DNA of 64,000 nt, from contig CM077149.1 in NCBI GenBank assembly GCA_039583875.1, positions 23,883,194 through 23,947,193 on the forward strand, in the 5' to 3' direction. The notes under the pieces were generated by a model, which did not search any database, was not told the origin of the DNA, and worked only from the letters and a program-made list of their open reading frames with translations. This document shows positions 42,627 through 55,264 of this stretch, in pieces. A program made the position numbers and the translations under genes. Source of the stretch: Platanthera guangdongensis (lineage: Eukaryota; Streptophyta; Magnoliopsida; Asparagales; Orchidaceae). Position 1 is the first letter of the stretch; each line of letters starts with the position of its first letter.

Positions 42627-44261
42627 TATATTTTGTTTTGCGTACGTATTTAAATCGCAGGTGCAGGAATTTTTGAGGCGCGATAACTTGGCCGCACTTG
42701 GATATTTCGTCGCATGACCGGTATGCTCAATTTTGAGCATGGGTACTTCTTCCCCTAGCCCTTTATTTTTATTTACATGTTTTACTTTCTCGTATTGTCA
42801 TATTCTAGTCTAGGATTGGTGTTACCTGTGATCTCTGCACAGCACAGTTTATTATATACTAGTCTGCATTTATTTATTTCATGATTACTAATTGCATACA
42901 CAGAATCACCCACATTAGTGCGCACTTAACCATGCGCGCGGCTCAAGGCAAATGTGTTACTTTTGTGTAAACTCTAAAAAGTGGTGCTGACTTAGGATTT
43001 TGGGATATAGTAGTTCGAAACTCATGCAGTGCTCCTAATCGAGTGCTCATGATTTGCATAAAAATAGTATAGGATTACTTTTTCTTCATGCTCGTAGACT
43101 TAAATTTATTTTGCAAAAGTATTTTTTGTTTATGCTACTTAAAATTGTAGAACCTGGAGTAATGGAATGGTAGTGTAGAGATGAGTGTAGCCGTCACTAG
43201 ACTCGTATTGTTTGAGTCGGGGGGGGGGGGGGTGGGGTGGGGGGCGGGAGGACCATCTCTTTCGGGACTGAGAACTTTCCCCAAGCTACTCTCGAAGCAT
43301 TGGTGCCCGGTTAGTCGAGTGTGAGCGAGAGGTAGGCCATCATTTTGGCTAGTTTGAGCCTTTTTGTACCTAGTCCTAGCAGCTGACCCTTGCAAGCCAA
43401 ATTTGTGCCTACCCTCCTTTTGTTTCAGCTCCACCTATATTCACCAAAGCCTAAAATTCAACACTTTTGTTGCAACCAAAACCTTCAGCTTGATCGATTT
43501 CAAAAATTTGATTTGTTGTGATGTTTGGGATTCATGTGATGTGGAGATGAATTGCTAATTTTTAGATTTGGGGATTGTTGAATGAAAAAGAAGAAAAATG
43601 AAAAAGAAAAAGATGAATAAAAAAGAAAAAAAAGAAAATTTAAAATTATTACAAGGAGAATTGTAATCCCCATCTTCTGTGTTAGTTTTTGGTCGGGATA
43701 GGCCGTGTGCATACCCGGTTTTCAAGCCAATTCTGGGGTATGTCACACATGCATTTCTTAGTGGCTGTTTGGGTTTAGCTCTTGTCTGCTCGCTTTGGTT
43801 GCGTGTATCCTCCTTGTTTATCATTGACTACCACACCTTAACCTTAGCCCCATTCAAACCTACAAGTCCTGCTGATTCACATTCGAGTCTACTTAGCATT
43901 GTGGAGAGAGTGTGTAAGGGCAAGCTTATGATTCCCGACATTGATGGATTTCTTTGGAGGTGATCACAAGCCCCGGTTTTGGGCAATGCTCACCTTAGTG
44001 GCCTGTGTACGTTCTCCGTACACATGATCGAACGATTCTCCAGAATTATAATTTTAAGTATAGACAATATTTATTTACCTCTGTCGAATAATTTAAGCTC
44101 TGTAGTATAATTAAAAAGTTTTTCTATTCTATTTTCTATGCGCATGATGTATTTGATTTCTCGTCCTACTTTATTTTGAAGTTTCTAAGCCAGCTAGCTG
44201 TTTTTACAGTCCACGGAGTAATGATTTGCGAGGGACGCGCAAATGGGTAAGTCTGGGTGTG
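42278..44261 (+). other. 3' non-coding region of element D
   Basis: There is no credible ORF. TTCGGGAGACAACCCATG (42500-42517) is of a type often seen in the 3' regions of Athila/Tat elements. A (TA)n microsatellite of 64 bases is at 42559-42622. A G-rich run lies at 43218-43250. Two blocks, 43280-43450 and 43865-43962, are shared with element A. The purine tract before the LTR is near 44238-44261. Confidence 0.7.
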
Positions 44262-45896
44262 TGATGAGTCCAAATATTACACTGATTTTTGGACTCATCT
44301 AGGCCAGTTTTATCGTCTTAGCACTGCACTTGAGAGCTATAACTGCTTATATTTGTATATTTGCCTATTTCATGATTAAATGCAATTTAGGCCCGTTTTC
44401 TGTGTGCTTTAGATGTTTCTGTATTTCCGTTTGTTTTAGGTGTTCTCTCGCCATGTCTTGAGAATGTGGTGTGCACTTTTGGTGGCCTATCTGCCTCTTC
44501 TGCTAGTGCACGGGTCGTGTGCGTACTGCAGAACCGCTCGGGAGACCCCGACGATAAAGGAACACTACACACGATCGCTGGACTCAATGCCCACGAACAC
44601 TGGTTGTGCGCCACTGATCGTGCGCATTACATTCTCCTTTTCCCCAGTTCTGTCTTGACGATCGCACGATCACTGGACCTATTGCGCATGACCATTGGTT
44701 GTGCGCTGGTGATCGTGCGCTCTGTCATCTTCTTATTCCTAGTTTTACCCGGGTAATCGTACGAGCACTGGCCATTGTGTGCATGACCACTGGTCGTGCG
44801 CCACTGCTCTTGCGCTTTTACCACTTGCTTTCTGCAGTTCTATCCTAGCCAATCGCACGATCAGTGTATTTAGTGTGCATGACCACCGGTCGTGCGCCAC
44901 TGATCGTGCGCATATCTGCTGATGTTTCTGTCCAAGTTGCAGGTTTAATTAGAAACTGTGAACTATCATCAACCGACAGTGCGCATGACAACTGGTCGTG
45001 TTCCACTGATCGTGCGCTATGCTTATTCTGCCTCCGTATTTAAGGGCCTGCTCCGCAATTTAGGGCAACACTAGTAATTTCTACGATTGGAGAGTGCACG
45101 GGAAGTGCCGTTCTACTTCTCCAGCTGCTCCATCCACCTCCACCTTCATCGGGAGTCCGTAGCCGGTGATTCCGAAGCTTTCCAAACCCTCCGGCGAAGC
45201 TCCCAGCCATTGATGACCTCAACTCCAAGCTTTCCACCGGAGTTGGAGAAGAAGATGACCTAGAGAACGGACTCAAAGGCCTTTGAGGTGGCAGCTCGTT
45301 GGTACTGGAAGCCTCCTCGGACTGAGCCGGGAAGCGGATTGACAACTCGTTATTCTGGCCATGACATGTGGTGGACCTTCACCCTCTAGTGGTTTACTCA
45401 TCTTCCCCTTCCTCCGTTGTATGGAATGATTTGATATTGTAATGAACTACAGTTCCTACTCTATATCTAAGTGGATGTTTGTAGTATTCATTTGCTTTTG
45501 AGTTGTGTGTTGTGAATGCTCCTCGCCCAATCCACATCCCCTCCATACCTTTGTTTCACCCGATTGCACTCCGCACAAGAACACTTCCATCCATTAGATT
45601 TCCATCAACTCGCCCAACTAAAGTTCGGCATCGCGGCTGATACACTCACCTCACCTTGCGAAGCGGTGCCTTCGACCCACATAATCTTAAGTAGTTTATT
45701 AGATCAAGAAACCACAATCTCACAAGCCCTCTTTTTAATCTTTTCTAAGTATAACCCTCATAACGATATTTTCTGAACTGTCGCCCCTCTATGCTAATTG
45801 CATTCCTCAAGAGACTGACACTCGAGAATTTATTCCCAAATTGTATTACTTGTGCGACCGGTGCGCTTGCCGATTTCCACGCATCAGGATACGCCT
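44262..45896 (+). repeat. 3' LTR of element D
   Basis: It starts TGATGAGTCCAAATATTACA and ends CACGCATCA, 1635 bases. It is uninterrupted and so shows the empty site of element E near 45532. The palindromes are more decayed than in the 5' copy. Confidence 0.92.
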
Positions 45897-46620
45897 GTGT
45901 CCTTACCCTTGTCCTGCTCGGGTGAAGCGTCGTTGATGTTTCCAATGTCGGTTTAATACACAAACACGGTTAGGGACACGCCCATATCCCTACCCGTGTC
46001 CACATGACACGGCCGTGTTCTTTGGCCGTTTAATCCTCTAGACACGCTTCGTCAAACTTTACTTGATACACATGTGTACGGACATGCCCGTGTCTGTACC
46101 CGTGTCCTCCTCGGGACACACTTCGTCGATCTCAACTCGACGCAAACGGGTAGGGACATCCCCTTATCTCTACCTGTGTCCCTTCACATGGGTAGTGGCA
46201 TGCCCGTGTCACTACCCGTGTCCCTCTCTGGGTAAACTTGAGTCATCTACTCGAGAGCTGGTTGGATAGATACGGGTAGGGACACAACCGTATCTCTACC
46301 TGCGTCCTTCGCGGGAACAATGGTTGTACATACACAGGTAGGACACGTTGTGTCCCTGCCGTGTCATCATGCACACGAGTTTTGACATGCCCGTGTCACT
46401 ATCCATGTCCTTCTCTGGACATACTCGAGTCGTCGACCCAAGAGCTGGCGTCACACATACGGGCAGGGACACGCCCGTGTCTCTACCCGTGTCCTACTCT
46501 GGACTGATTTCTCCTCACATTTACAAGTGCAGCCCAGCTGCCAGCACTTCACTGAACCCAAGTCAGCTCCCCTGACTCAAAAACATGAACGAGGGGCCTA
46601 GTGCGAATCGGGACGTTACA
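45897..46620 (-). repeat. LTR of chromovirus C, outer segment with ACACGCCCGTGT array
   Basis: On the minus strand the LTR begins TGTAACGTCCCGATTCGC at 46620, comparable with TGTAACGCCCC of LTR F. An array of GACACGCCCGTGTC and ACGGGTAGGGACACG words fills 45897-46500 and continues into 13170-13185 across element D. The TATA box and leader ORF are in the inner segment at 12963-13163. Confidence 0.7.
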
Positions 46621-46764
46621 AATCCTATAAACAAAATAAAAGATTTCGTCCCCGAAATCAGGCTAATGCTATGGGGGGAAAAAGCATAAAATAAAATAAG
46701 ATATGCTTTTTAAAAGTTACCTTGAGGAAATAATCCAGGGTAACATTTTTACATCAAGTCCACC

Positions 46765-46934
46765 GGCTCCCATGTATACTCCTCCTTCCCATGATTAGAC
46801 CCTAACACCTTCACCAAAGGAGCACATTTGCGGCGCAAAACTCTTGTCTCGTTGTCTACTATCCGCACCGGCTCTAGTTGCACAGACCTATCAGTCGCCA
46901 CTACACCATCAGTGGTGGGGATATATTGATCGGG
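46765..46934 (-). pseudogene. Chromodomain of element C pol
   Basis: On the minus strand the reading YIPTTDGVVATDRSVQLEPV, then IVDNETRVLRRK and GKEEYTWEPVDL is a chromodomain of the Tekay/Del type (family pattern PVRI.D...KVLR.K, EEATWE). It is separated from the integrase by LTR H; the reading crosses the junction near KALL with a stop. The conserved hairpin ATTTCGGGGACGAAAT (about 46665-46650) lies between it and the LTR. Confidence 0.78.
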
Positions 46935-47154
46935 TCATAACTGTAACATCCCATTTTTGACTAGACCCCCAAGAGTGGTTTTGGTCATGTCAAAACCCTA
47001 GGAAGCCCAAGGCACCTAGTGAAGAAGGCCAAGGTGAGAATCACCTTGGTCTGCCTATAGATCAGCCCTATATCAGCAAAGGGAGATTTGAACCGTTAGA
47101 TAGTATAGGAAGAAATAAATAGCCACACAAATTCCCTGAAAACCACTCCTCCGG

Positions 47155-47640
47155 GTCTGACATGCCCGTTTCTGCCCAGACACGCCCGTGTCTCCAAGCG
47201 TGTCGTCAGCCCGACGATCGTCGAGCTCAGATCGACGATCGTCGAGTCTAATTCGTAGAACAGGGGGGAACACGCCCCCGACATGCCCGTGTCGCCAAGC
47301 GTGTCGTCAGCCTGACGATCGTCGAGTTCAGATCCACGATCGTCGAGTTCAATTCGTAGAATAGGGAACGCCCCCTACACGCCTGTGTTGCCAGGCATGT
47401 CGTCAGCCCGACGATCGTCGAGCTCATTTCATCAATCTCAGCTCAACGATCGTCGATTTCATTTCGTAGAACCGGGGGGAACACGCCGCCGACACGCCCG
47501 TATCTCCAGGCTTATCATCAGCCTGACGATCGTCGAGCTCATTTCGTCGAGCTCAGCTCATTTCGTCGTATAGAAGGGAACACGCCCACCCGACACGCCC
47601 GTGTCGGATGATACACGCCCATGTCACAGCCGTGTCCCCT
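47155..47640 (+). repeat. Tandem array of about 116-base units in LTR H
   Basis: Four to five units each hold GACACGCCCGTGTC-type words and CGACGATCGTCGAGCTC. CGACGATCGTCG is itself a perfect palindrome. The units combine the word of LTR C with the word of LTRs E and F. Confidence 0.75.
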
Positions 47641-47980
47641 GGGCAGAATCGCCGTGAGGAGGAGAGAGAAATGAGGAAGGAGACGGAAGGAAACGGTTCA
47701 CCAAAAGCCACATTTAATGGATGAATTCAATTCCGCATGGAAGGGGAGAAGTTTCCAGCCATTTCCCCTGTCCATCAGACCTGATTCAGGCCCCCCTCCT
47801 CCATGGCCGAGCCTAGCCATTAATGGATTTGAAGGAGATTGATGATCCAGCCCCTCCTCTCCCCATATGAAGCTTTAAATACCACCATTGAGTTGAGAGG
47901 AGGCTTTCCCAATCCTTACCCGAATAAACCGAGCCTCCCCACCTTGCTGTTGTAGAAGCCGAGCGACACAACTTTCAGAA

Positions 47981-48022
47981 ATGGCTTCCCGACGATCTTC
48001 CCGACTTCAGGCCACCGGCAAG
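47981..48022 (+). CDS. Leader ORF in LTR H (MASRRSSRLQATGK)
   Basis: ATG at 47981, about 105 bases after the TATA box, opens 14 codons to AAG before GTCCAATCC, a weak GT donor in phase 0. The place and the basic MASRR start match leaders in LTRs F and K. The frame itself continues to 48367 if unspliced, so the donor is uncertain. Confidence 0.4.
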
Positions 48023-51000
48023 GTCCAATCCTTATCCTCTCTATGCGTGCTAGATCAAAACTTGTTTAGGTTGAGAAATCGGGCTCAATTGAGCCTGATT
48101 GGGAGCTTGCAATTTCAGATTTTCATGGAAAATGATGGTGTTGAGTTCGCTGGAAACCACCGCCTCCGGATTCATGGTTGCCGCCAAATGCTAGCCACCA
48201 CCTCAACGGAGGTGGTGGTAGTGGTGGCCAGCCAGGGAGGTGGTCGGGGTGGCTGGAAAGTCGGCTGGAAGAGGCTCCAGGTCGGGCCAATCTTGGCCCT
48301 TGGCTGGAGGTTGAGGATGAGCGGATGTCATCCGTTTTTGATCAAGTTAATTAAAAATATTAATTGATTTTCTGGAAATTATTAACAGTAGATGGTATTA
48401 ATTATTAAAAATACTTAGATGCCTCTACTACAAAAGTGTTCAACATGAACAATGTAGCCCTTGATGTTTAGTGTAATTTAAAATTGATTTCACGCAATTT
48501 GGAGTCTTGTGTGACCACAACACTCATTTTGGTGCAACCTTTACATAGGCATGACCAGACATTAGAATTAGTGCTCACACCAAACCACTCATCCAAATGC
48601 TTTGAAATTTTGAACATAGGCTCCACATAGCTACACCTTAGACTGTCCAAAAATAAGAATTTTTGGAAAACATGTTTTTATAGTTTTTGTGAAAATATAA
48701 TAAACCAATTATAAATTATTTAGGTGTCATAAACACCTCTAAATCCCCACAAATTTGGGTGGGTGATCTTAGAGAGCATGTTAGGGCTCTGGTAAAAATT
48801 TCATCTCCTTTGGAGATGTTTTTATTAGGTTTTATCCAACCCTAAGTTGACCCTTATAGGGTTAATTTGGTCAAAACACCCCCTTGGGTTTGAGTGGTCA
48901 AATCACCTCAACAGAGGCTGATATTTTGGCCACTGATTCTCTATGGTAAGACACACCCTCCAATGGAATTTGGGATGGTTAAGAGTAGGGTAGCCCTAAA
49001 ACCCTACGGTAGGTCCCTTAATGGGGATTCTTAGGGTTTGAAGGTCATGGGGCCAAATGACCTTGGAATGACTTGGAAATTGGTGGAGAGGTCCATAGGG
49101 TTGGTATAGTCCTCTGGTTAAAATTTTAGGGAAGTCGGAAGTCTTAAACCCCCTCAAAACCCTAAAACTAGTTTAGGGAACCAAACCTAATTTGGAGTAT
49201 TAGGCTATCAAATCACTTTAAAATCACTTGAAATTTGGGATGGGTGGTGTTTAAAGTTTGTAAAAGCTCTGGACATTTTTGTTATGAATTTAGTATTATT
49301 ATTTTGGATACTTCATTAATAATTTAGTATTTTGTAATATTTGCTTAGAAATTTATTATGAAGGACATACTTGCTGGAAATTGATGAACTTTAGTTAGGG
49401 GACTCCTTATTATGTTTTAAAGCTCTGTGAATATTTATGAGATTTTTGGAAGACTATTTCTAAGGGTTGCTTCATTAAGTGTTGTTTCCCTTGAAAATTA
49501 ATTTAATTTATTTTGGAGTCTAGAAAGCCCCTAAAATTATGATTTTTCTACAATGATCTTTTATGAAACATATTAAGATTCTGTAATTTTTACATAATAT
49601 TCTGATGAGTAATTTTGTTACTTCCTTCTTTACATATGATTAAGGGAATTATATTGGATAAATTAATTAGAGGTCACATATTTTCTGAAAAATTATGGAA
49701 ATTAATATCTAGTCATATATCTTTGTTATTTAGTGTTCAAAAGTTTTGGGTGGCCATTACTTGAGTAGATCATATACTTCATGTTCAAAAATGCCCATGG
49801 ACAAACATTTGGGATAATTCAATAAATATCAAATTAATTAGAAAAATTATGATTCTCTGATTTTAGACTAAACTTCTTATGATATACCTCTGGTAAATTT
49901 TATAGGAGATTTGGAAGACAATCCGGAGTACCTCCTTTATACATCTCATATAGTATAGGGTGGTCTACATATGGTAACTACGGAAACTGAACTACAGTGG
50001 GTAAGGAATTTGAAGAGTTGAATCCTTAGTAGGTTGCTGGTTTGGGTAAATAAATAAGCGATCTAATCAAGGGTAGAAATCAATAATAATAAGTGCCTTG
50101 CGAAAGGGAGTTTTGGGCGTAATCTCATCATAGTTACTAGTGCCTTCGAGAGCCCTTCACGGGGAATAACTTGGGCAGTCCTGGGCTAACGTAAATCTAA
50201 GGAATAATTTGTGCAAGAGTAACACTAATAATAGTTTCACCTTACGCACACACTTGTACACGTAGGGAGATGAATTGGCAGTGAAAGGATAGAGTAGGCC
50301 CGTGTCCTAAGGGCTTACTGGTAAAGTTAAATGCACTCGGTATTGATTTGGAAGTCCGGGGAGCTGGATGATCGAGGACTTGGAATAAAGAGACTTGATT
50401 AGTCCAGGGAGCCGTGGGCTCGGGGACATGGTGAACTAGTAGGCTCGGTAGTCTAAAGAGCTGGAGGATCGGTACTATAATTAGATACAAACTATCATGG
50501 TTGCATGTGTATAACAGTGGTGGGTCCTTGGTATTGGACGATCGATAACACCGTCGTCGGTACGTTGACTCGGGAGACTAGCTGGTTTGCTAGGAATAGT
50601 ACGGAAATGTATGTGAGGGGCTAGACGGGGTAGTGTGATTACCAGTCTAGGAGTGGAGAGGCCCAACCCACTATCTCCGATTTGCCACGGCGGATGCTCC
50701 TGAGAGTTTAGCTAACTCCAAAAAGGGGAACTAAAGGTTTGTGCGCATAGAGTCGTGTGTGTGAGTTGCACTTGCATGTGCATATCATAGCATACTTGTA
50801 TGTCATAGCATAATCATTTCATTTAACCCCTAACACCTATCATATAAAATGGTATGGGACGTTTTATACGATAGGCCCTGCAAAACGACCCCTTGGTCTA
50901 TAGGGGTAATGCCTATAAATCAACAGTTATATTTCTCGTTGCTCTTACTTACTCTTCTTACCGCTTTTACTTACTTGTTACGCTTACTGTTTACTTTTGT

Positions 51001-51639
51001 TACATACTTATTTACTCATGTTTAATTATTGTGATACCCCTGCCACACTTTATTATTTTATCCCTGAGGGTAGATGTCACCTGCTTGATTACGCCATGCT
51101 TTTGGTCCTCCTTTTCACTCCTTTCCACCCGGTGCCTAGGAGCTACGGGTAGAGGGGTGGGGGATTGTTGACTGAGTCTAGTTTGACTGACAGTCATTTG
51201 ACCACCAAATTTTAGGTGCTCCGGATGGGAGACAGGGAACAGCCGCAGGAGACGCAACACTAGCAGGGTACGGTGCAGATGGAGATGGGCCAGTGTAGCT
51301 CGGGTGGACAGGCATCCGGATCCGTGAGTGGAGCCGAGTATTAGTAGTTTTACTTTTATGAGTGGATTGTAGTGAGCTATCATGTACCAGGCTTAAGCCT
51401 ATATTCACGTTCTGGTGTGGACTATTTATTTGTCATGTGATTTCCTCCTTTATACTAGTGTGGACTTGGTTGCTTACACTTTCATTTATTATACATTCTG
51501 TCGATGGTGATCGATTTGGCCGGCAGGATCAGCGTTTTGTAGTGATGACCTTTCCGGGTGCGAAGGTGTCACCGCAAAGCGGCGGTTCTGGGCCTAAAAC
51601 CCCGGTGGTTGTTGCAAAGAAAAGGGGTCTTACAGTAAC

Positions 51640-54486
51640 AGCGCCTTTCGAGAAGACGACACATGGAACATGTCATGGAGATTTTCTAGCTTTTGCGGTA
51701 ACTCCAACCGATAGGCCAAAGGGCCAATCCTTTCCAATATAGTGTAAGGCCCAACATACCTTGGTATGAGCTTTTTCACACCACGCACCCGTGACACTCC
51801 ATGCATCGGCCGGATTTTCAAAAATGTTTTATCACCCACTTGAAACTCCACCATCCAGTTCATTGCATTATAATACTTCGCCTACCGACTTTGAGCCTCA
51901 AGCATGCGGTCTCGTTTCAGTCTAACCACCGTATCAGTATCATCTATATACTCAATTCCCAAAGCCTTCGGGTCTTCATCGTGTACCCAAGACAAGGGGG
52001 TTCTACACCTTCTTCCATAAAAGGCTTCATTGGGCACCATGCCGATGCTAGCTTGATGACTGTTGTTGTAGGAGAATTCTACCATTGGTAAGAGACTTTC
52101 CCACGACTCTCCTCTATCCAACACATATAGCCTCAATAGGTCCTCCAATGTTCTGATGGTCCTCTCAGACTGTCCGTCCGTCTGAGGATGAAATGTTGTG
52201 CTAAAGGTAAGGTACAAACCCAAATATGCATGTATAGCCTTCCTCTTCTTGGAGGTAAAGAGACCATCCCGGTCAGAAATCATCGTCTTAGGCACGCCAT
52301 GGTACTGTACAAACTGCTACACAAAGAGGCGTACCAAAACATTCACGTGAGCCTCTTTCTTCATGGGATGAACCTGGCTACTTTCGTCAGGCGATCAACG
52401 ATCACCCAAACTAAATCATTCCCTGAGCGTGAGCGAGGTAACCCATGGATGAATTCCATGGAGATATCCTCAAACATCCACTCGGGGATGGGCAGCGACT
52501 GTATCAAACCACCGGGCTCTTGCATTCTGCCTTCAACCTTTGACATGCCTCGCAATGTGTAACAAAGTATCTGACATCTTTCTTCATTCCCGGCCAACAC
52601 ATGGTCTTCCGCAAGCCGGCGTACATCTTGGCAATACCCGGGTGCACTGAATACTGAGAGCAATGTGCTTCTCTCAAGATATCATCCCAGATTTTACAGC
52701 CCTTGGGAATGTTGAGCCGACCGCAGAAATAAACGAGGTCGTCTTTTAGTGTATACTCGTCAATAGTCCCATCTTCGATTAACTTGATTGTCGGGGCCAG
52801 AGCTGCATCCCTTCCTTGCTCCACCCGGATTCGGTCTCGGATATCACAAACTATGCCCATTGTTGCCAAATACTCCGTATACTCCTCCGAAGGAACCTTA
52901 TACACCAAAGTAATCTTCATCTCTTCGAGCATCTGAGCTAACTCCATACTCATTAACAGAGACTCTGAGCTCGATTCCGGTACTTTTCTGCTCAATGCAT
53001 CGGACACCGAGTTCGCTTTTCTGGGTTGGTAGTTCAAGGTGAACTCATAATCGCACAGAAACTCTGACCACCACCGTTGTCTCAAGTTCAATTCTTTTTG
53101 TGTATGAACGTACTTTAAGTTTTTGTGGTCTGAAAAGATCTCGCAATGGACGCCATATAGATAGTGCCTCCAAACCTTCAAGGCGAATACCACTGCTCCC
53201 AACTCCAAATCATGAACCGAGTAATTGATTTCATGCTTCTTCAGATGTCTTGAAGGATAATCAATCACATGCCTGTACTGCATCAATACCGCTCACATCC
53301 CTTGATATGACGCATCAGTGTAGACTTGAAATCCTTCCTTCCCAGACAAAAGTGCTAGGATGGGGGCGGAGGTAAGTCTATCCTTCAGCTCTTGGAACGT
53401 ATCTTCACACTGAGGTGTCCACTCATATGGCACACCTTTCTTCGTCAAGGTAGTAAGAGGAAGGGCAGTCTTTGAGAATCCTTTTACAAACATGCGATAG
53501 TACCCGACAAGTCTAAGGAAGCTCCGCACATCGGCTGCTGAATTCAAGGAAGACCACTCCTTCATGACACGCACCTTGTCCAGATCCACAGCTAGTCCTG
53601 CCCCACTGATCACATGGCCCAAGAAAGAAGCCTCTTTAATCCAGAATTAATACTTGCTGAACTTGGCGAAAAAGGCGTGCTCTTTTAGCTTCTTCAATAC
53701 CAAGGTCAGGTGTTCAATATGATCCTCCTCTGTCTTTGAGTATACTAGGATGTCATAGATGAAGACGATGACGAAGATTTCCAAATACGGATCAAACACC
53801 TTATTCATTAGACTCAGGAAGGCTGAAGGGGCATTTGTGAGCCCAAATGGCATTACAGTGAACTCGTATATTCCGTATCTTTTGCTAAAAGCCATTTTCT
53901 GGATGTCCCCTTCTTGTATCCTCAACTGATAATACCCCGAGCGCAAATCCAACATGGAAAACCAATGCGCTCCTACCAGTTGATCGAACAGTTCGTCGAT
54001 CAGGGGTAGAGGATAGGTGTTCCGTACCGTCAGTCGGTTAAGCTCTCGATAGTCTATGCATAAGTGCAAAGTTCCATCCTTCTTCTTGACGAACAGTACA
54101 AGGGCTCCCAAGGGCGACGAGCTGGGGCGAACAAACCCTAACTCCACCAATTCCTGTAACTGAACTCTAAACTCCGCGAGTTCCTTCGGGGCCATTCGGT
54201 AAGGGGCCCTGGATACAGGCTTGGCACCCGGTACTAAATTAATATGAAAATCAACGCCTCTATACGGGGGTAATCTTGGCAGTTTCTCAAGAAATACCTC
54301 GGGAAAGTCCCGCACTACCCGTACATCTTTCATTTCCAATGATATCTCCTTCAACTCAAAATAGATCATGAAGACTTCATCCCCCTTCATATGGGCTTTT
54401 AAAGACTGAACTGAAGATAACAACATTCGAGGTGCGAATCTAATACCTTGGATGATAACATTAGTTGAAACCGAAAAACGGTCTCT
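51640..54486 (-). pseudogene. pol of chromovirus C (RT, RNase H, integrase)
   Basis: On the minus strand the order is the protease-RT linker ([20 protein letters not shown]), RT ([44 protein letters not shown]), RNase H ([29 protein letters not shown]) and integrase ([72 protein letters not shown]). The tail GDKTFLKIRPMHGVSRVRG is next to LTR H. The RT active site reads FIYD instead of FIDD. Several stops and frameshifts occur, including TAA at about 53649 and breaks near 53290, 52560 and 52320. Gag and protease are absent; the sequence changes character at about 54487. Confidence 0.85.
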
Positions 54487-55264
54487 TGTGGAGTTCACCC
54501 TTGGGGAAGGGGTGATCGCGCACCTACTTCGCCCCTGCAAGCAAAATAACAAAGGAAAACAGGAAAAAACCTGACACAAGGACTCGGCGGGGAGGACCCA
54601 CCACACACCCGGAAGATCTGAGAGAGCTAAGGTACACTCAGAAAGCACTTGAAGACTAGAGCAAGAGAGCACAAACTGCGTGCCTTTTGGGGTACCCCTT
54701 GGGTCCTATTTATAGGTTTCTGAAAATGGCCTGCAAATAACTAACCCACACTGACCTAAAATTACCAAAATACCCTTGGTCGGGTCTGCCAACAGACAAA
54801 CTCCGCTATTTTGAATGGCTATGGGCAGACCAGCGGGGGTAAAATAGTAAAGAGTACCTTATAGATCTAGGCGAGTTTGGGAGCCTTGCTACCTCGGCAG
54901 ATCCGGCTCGCCTACTGTTGCCGAGCTCCTCTGTGCGAGTACGAGTCAGTACGGCGAGCTCGTGCATTGGTCGGTCTCCATTAGTCGACCTCAGCTCGAC
55001 GAATCATGGCTTATCTCGGCGAATGCTGAGCTCGCAGTAGACGAAGGCCGAGCTCGGGCTCGGGTTGCTCTGCCGTGCTCGTCTAGCCTCTAAGCGATTT
55101 ACACCGCTGGGTCTAGTTCCTATGGACCCTACTCGCCTGATACGGGGTTGTACATAATCCACGCTCTTTTTGAGCTTGGCAAAGCTCATAAATAAACATC
55201 CAACCCCAAGTGTTCGATAAGTGCGGGGTGAGCCAGAGCGAATCTTCGAGTGGGGTCCACCCGT
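54487..55264. other. Possible LTR with minus-strand promoter and GAGCTC-rich words
   Basis: The stretch starting TGTGGAGTTCACCC replaces the upstream part of element C. On the minus strand CCTATAAATAGGACCC (about 54714-54699) is a strong TATA box, followed by a leader-like stretch. 54890-55090 is dense in CGGCGAGCTCG, GAGCTCGG and CTCAGCTCGACGA. This could be the 3' LTR of a minus-strand Tat-like element whose accessory ORF is J. The right boundary was not found. Confidence 0.4.

Larger units (their letters stand above)
13186..45896 (+). mobile_element. Element D: Athila-like element without pol, carrying E, F and G
   Basis: D is bounded by LTRs that both start TGATGAGTCC and end CACGCATCA, with target duplication GGACA (13181-13185) and GGATA (45897-45901). 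After removal of copia E (with F) and CACTA G it is about 8.4 kb. It has an Asp-type primer site after the 5' LTR, a zinc-knuckle ORF, a decayed ORF, an ATHILA ORF1-like gene and a conserved 3' non-coding region. No protease, RT or integrase is present, so it would depend on a partner such as A. LTR divergence of about 10% makes it the oldest complete element here apart from C. Confidence 0.85.
46942..51634 (+). repeat. Solo LTR H, Tekay-like, 4.7 kb
   Basis: It is bounded by TGTAACATCCC and GGGGTCTTACA, with flanking ATAAC (46937-46941) and GTAAC (51635-51639). No coding region or second LTR is seen inside, so it is read as one long LTR left by recombination. It has an array at 47155-47640, TTTAAATACC at about 47874 as TATA box, and a leader ORF at 47981. 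The long rest (48370-51170) is AT-rich with no gene I can support. It splits element C between integrase and chromodomain. Confidence 0.72.

Noticed and set aside
47155..47640. CRISPR-like pattern of short repeats with intervening sequence
   Set aside because: Unit length of about 116 bases, inverted words inside units, LTR context and a plant genome all speak against CRISPR.
47981..48367. ORF of 128 codons in solo LTR H as a complete gene
   Set aside because: Only the first 14 codons match the leaders in other LTRs. The rest looks like leader or intron sequence with low-complexity valine/glycine codons.
48370..51170. Host gene or ncRNA in the AT-rich part of LTR H
   Set aside because: Only short frames on both strands (for example 50242-50666) with no motif, no clear splice-bounded exons and no promoter.
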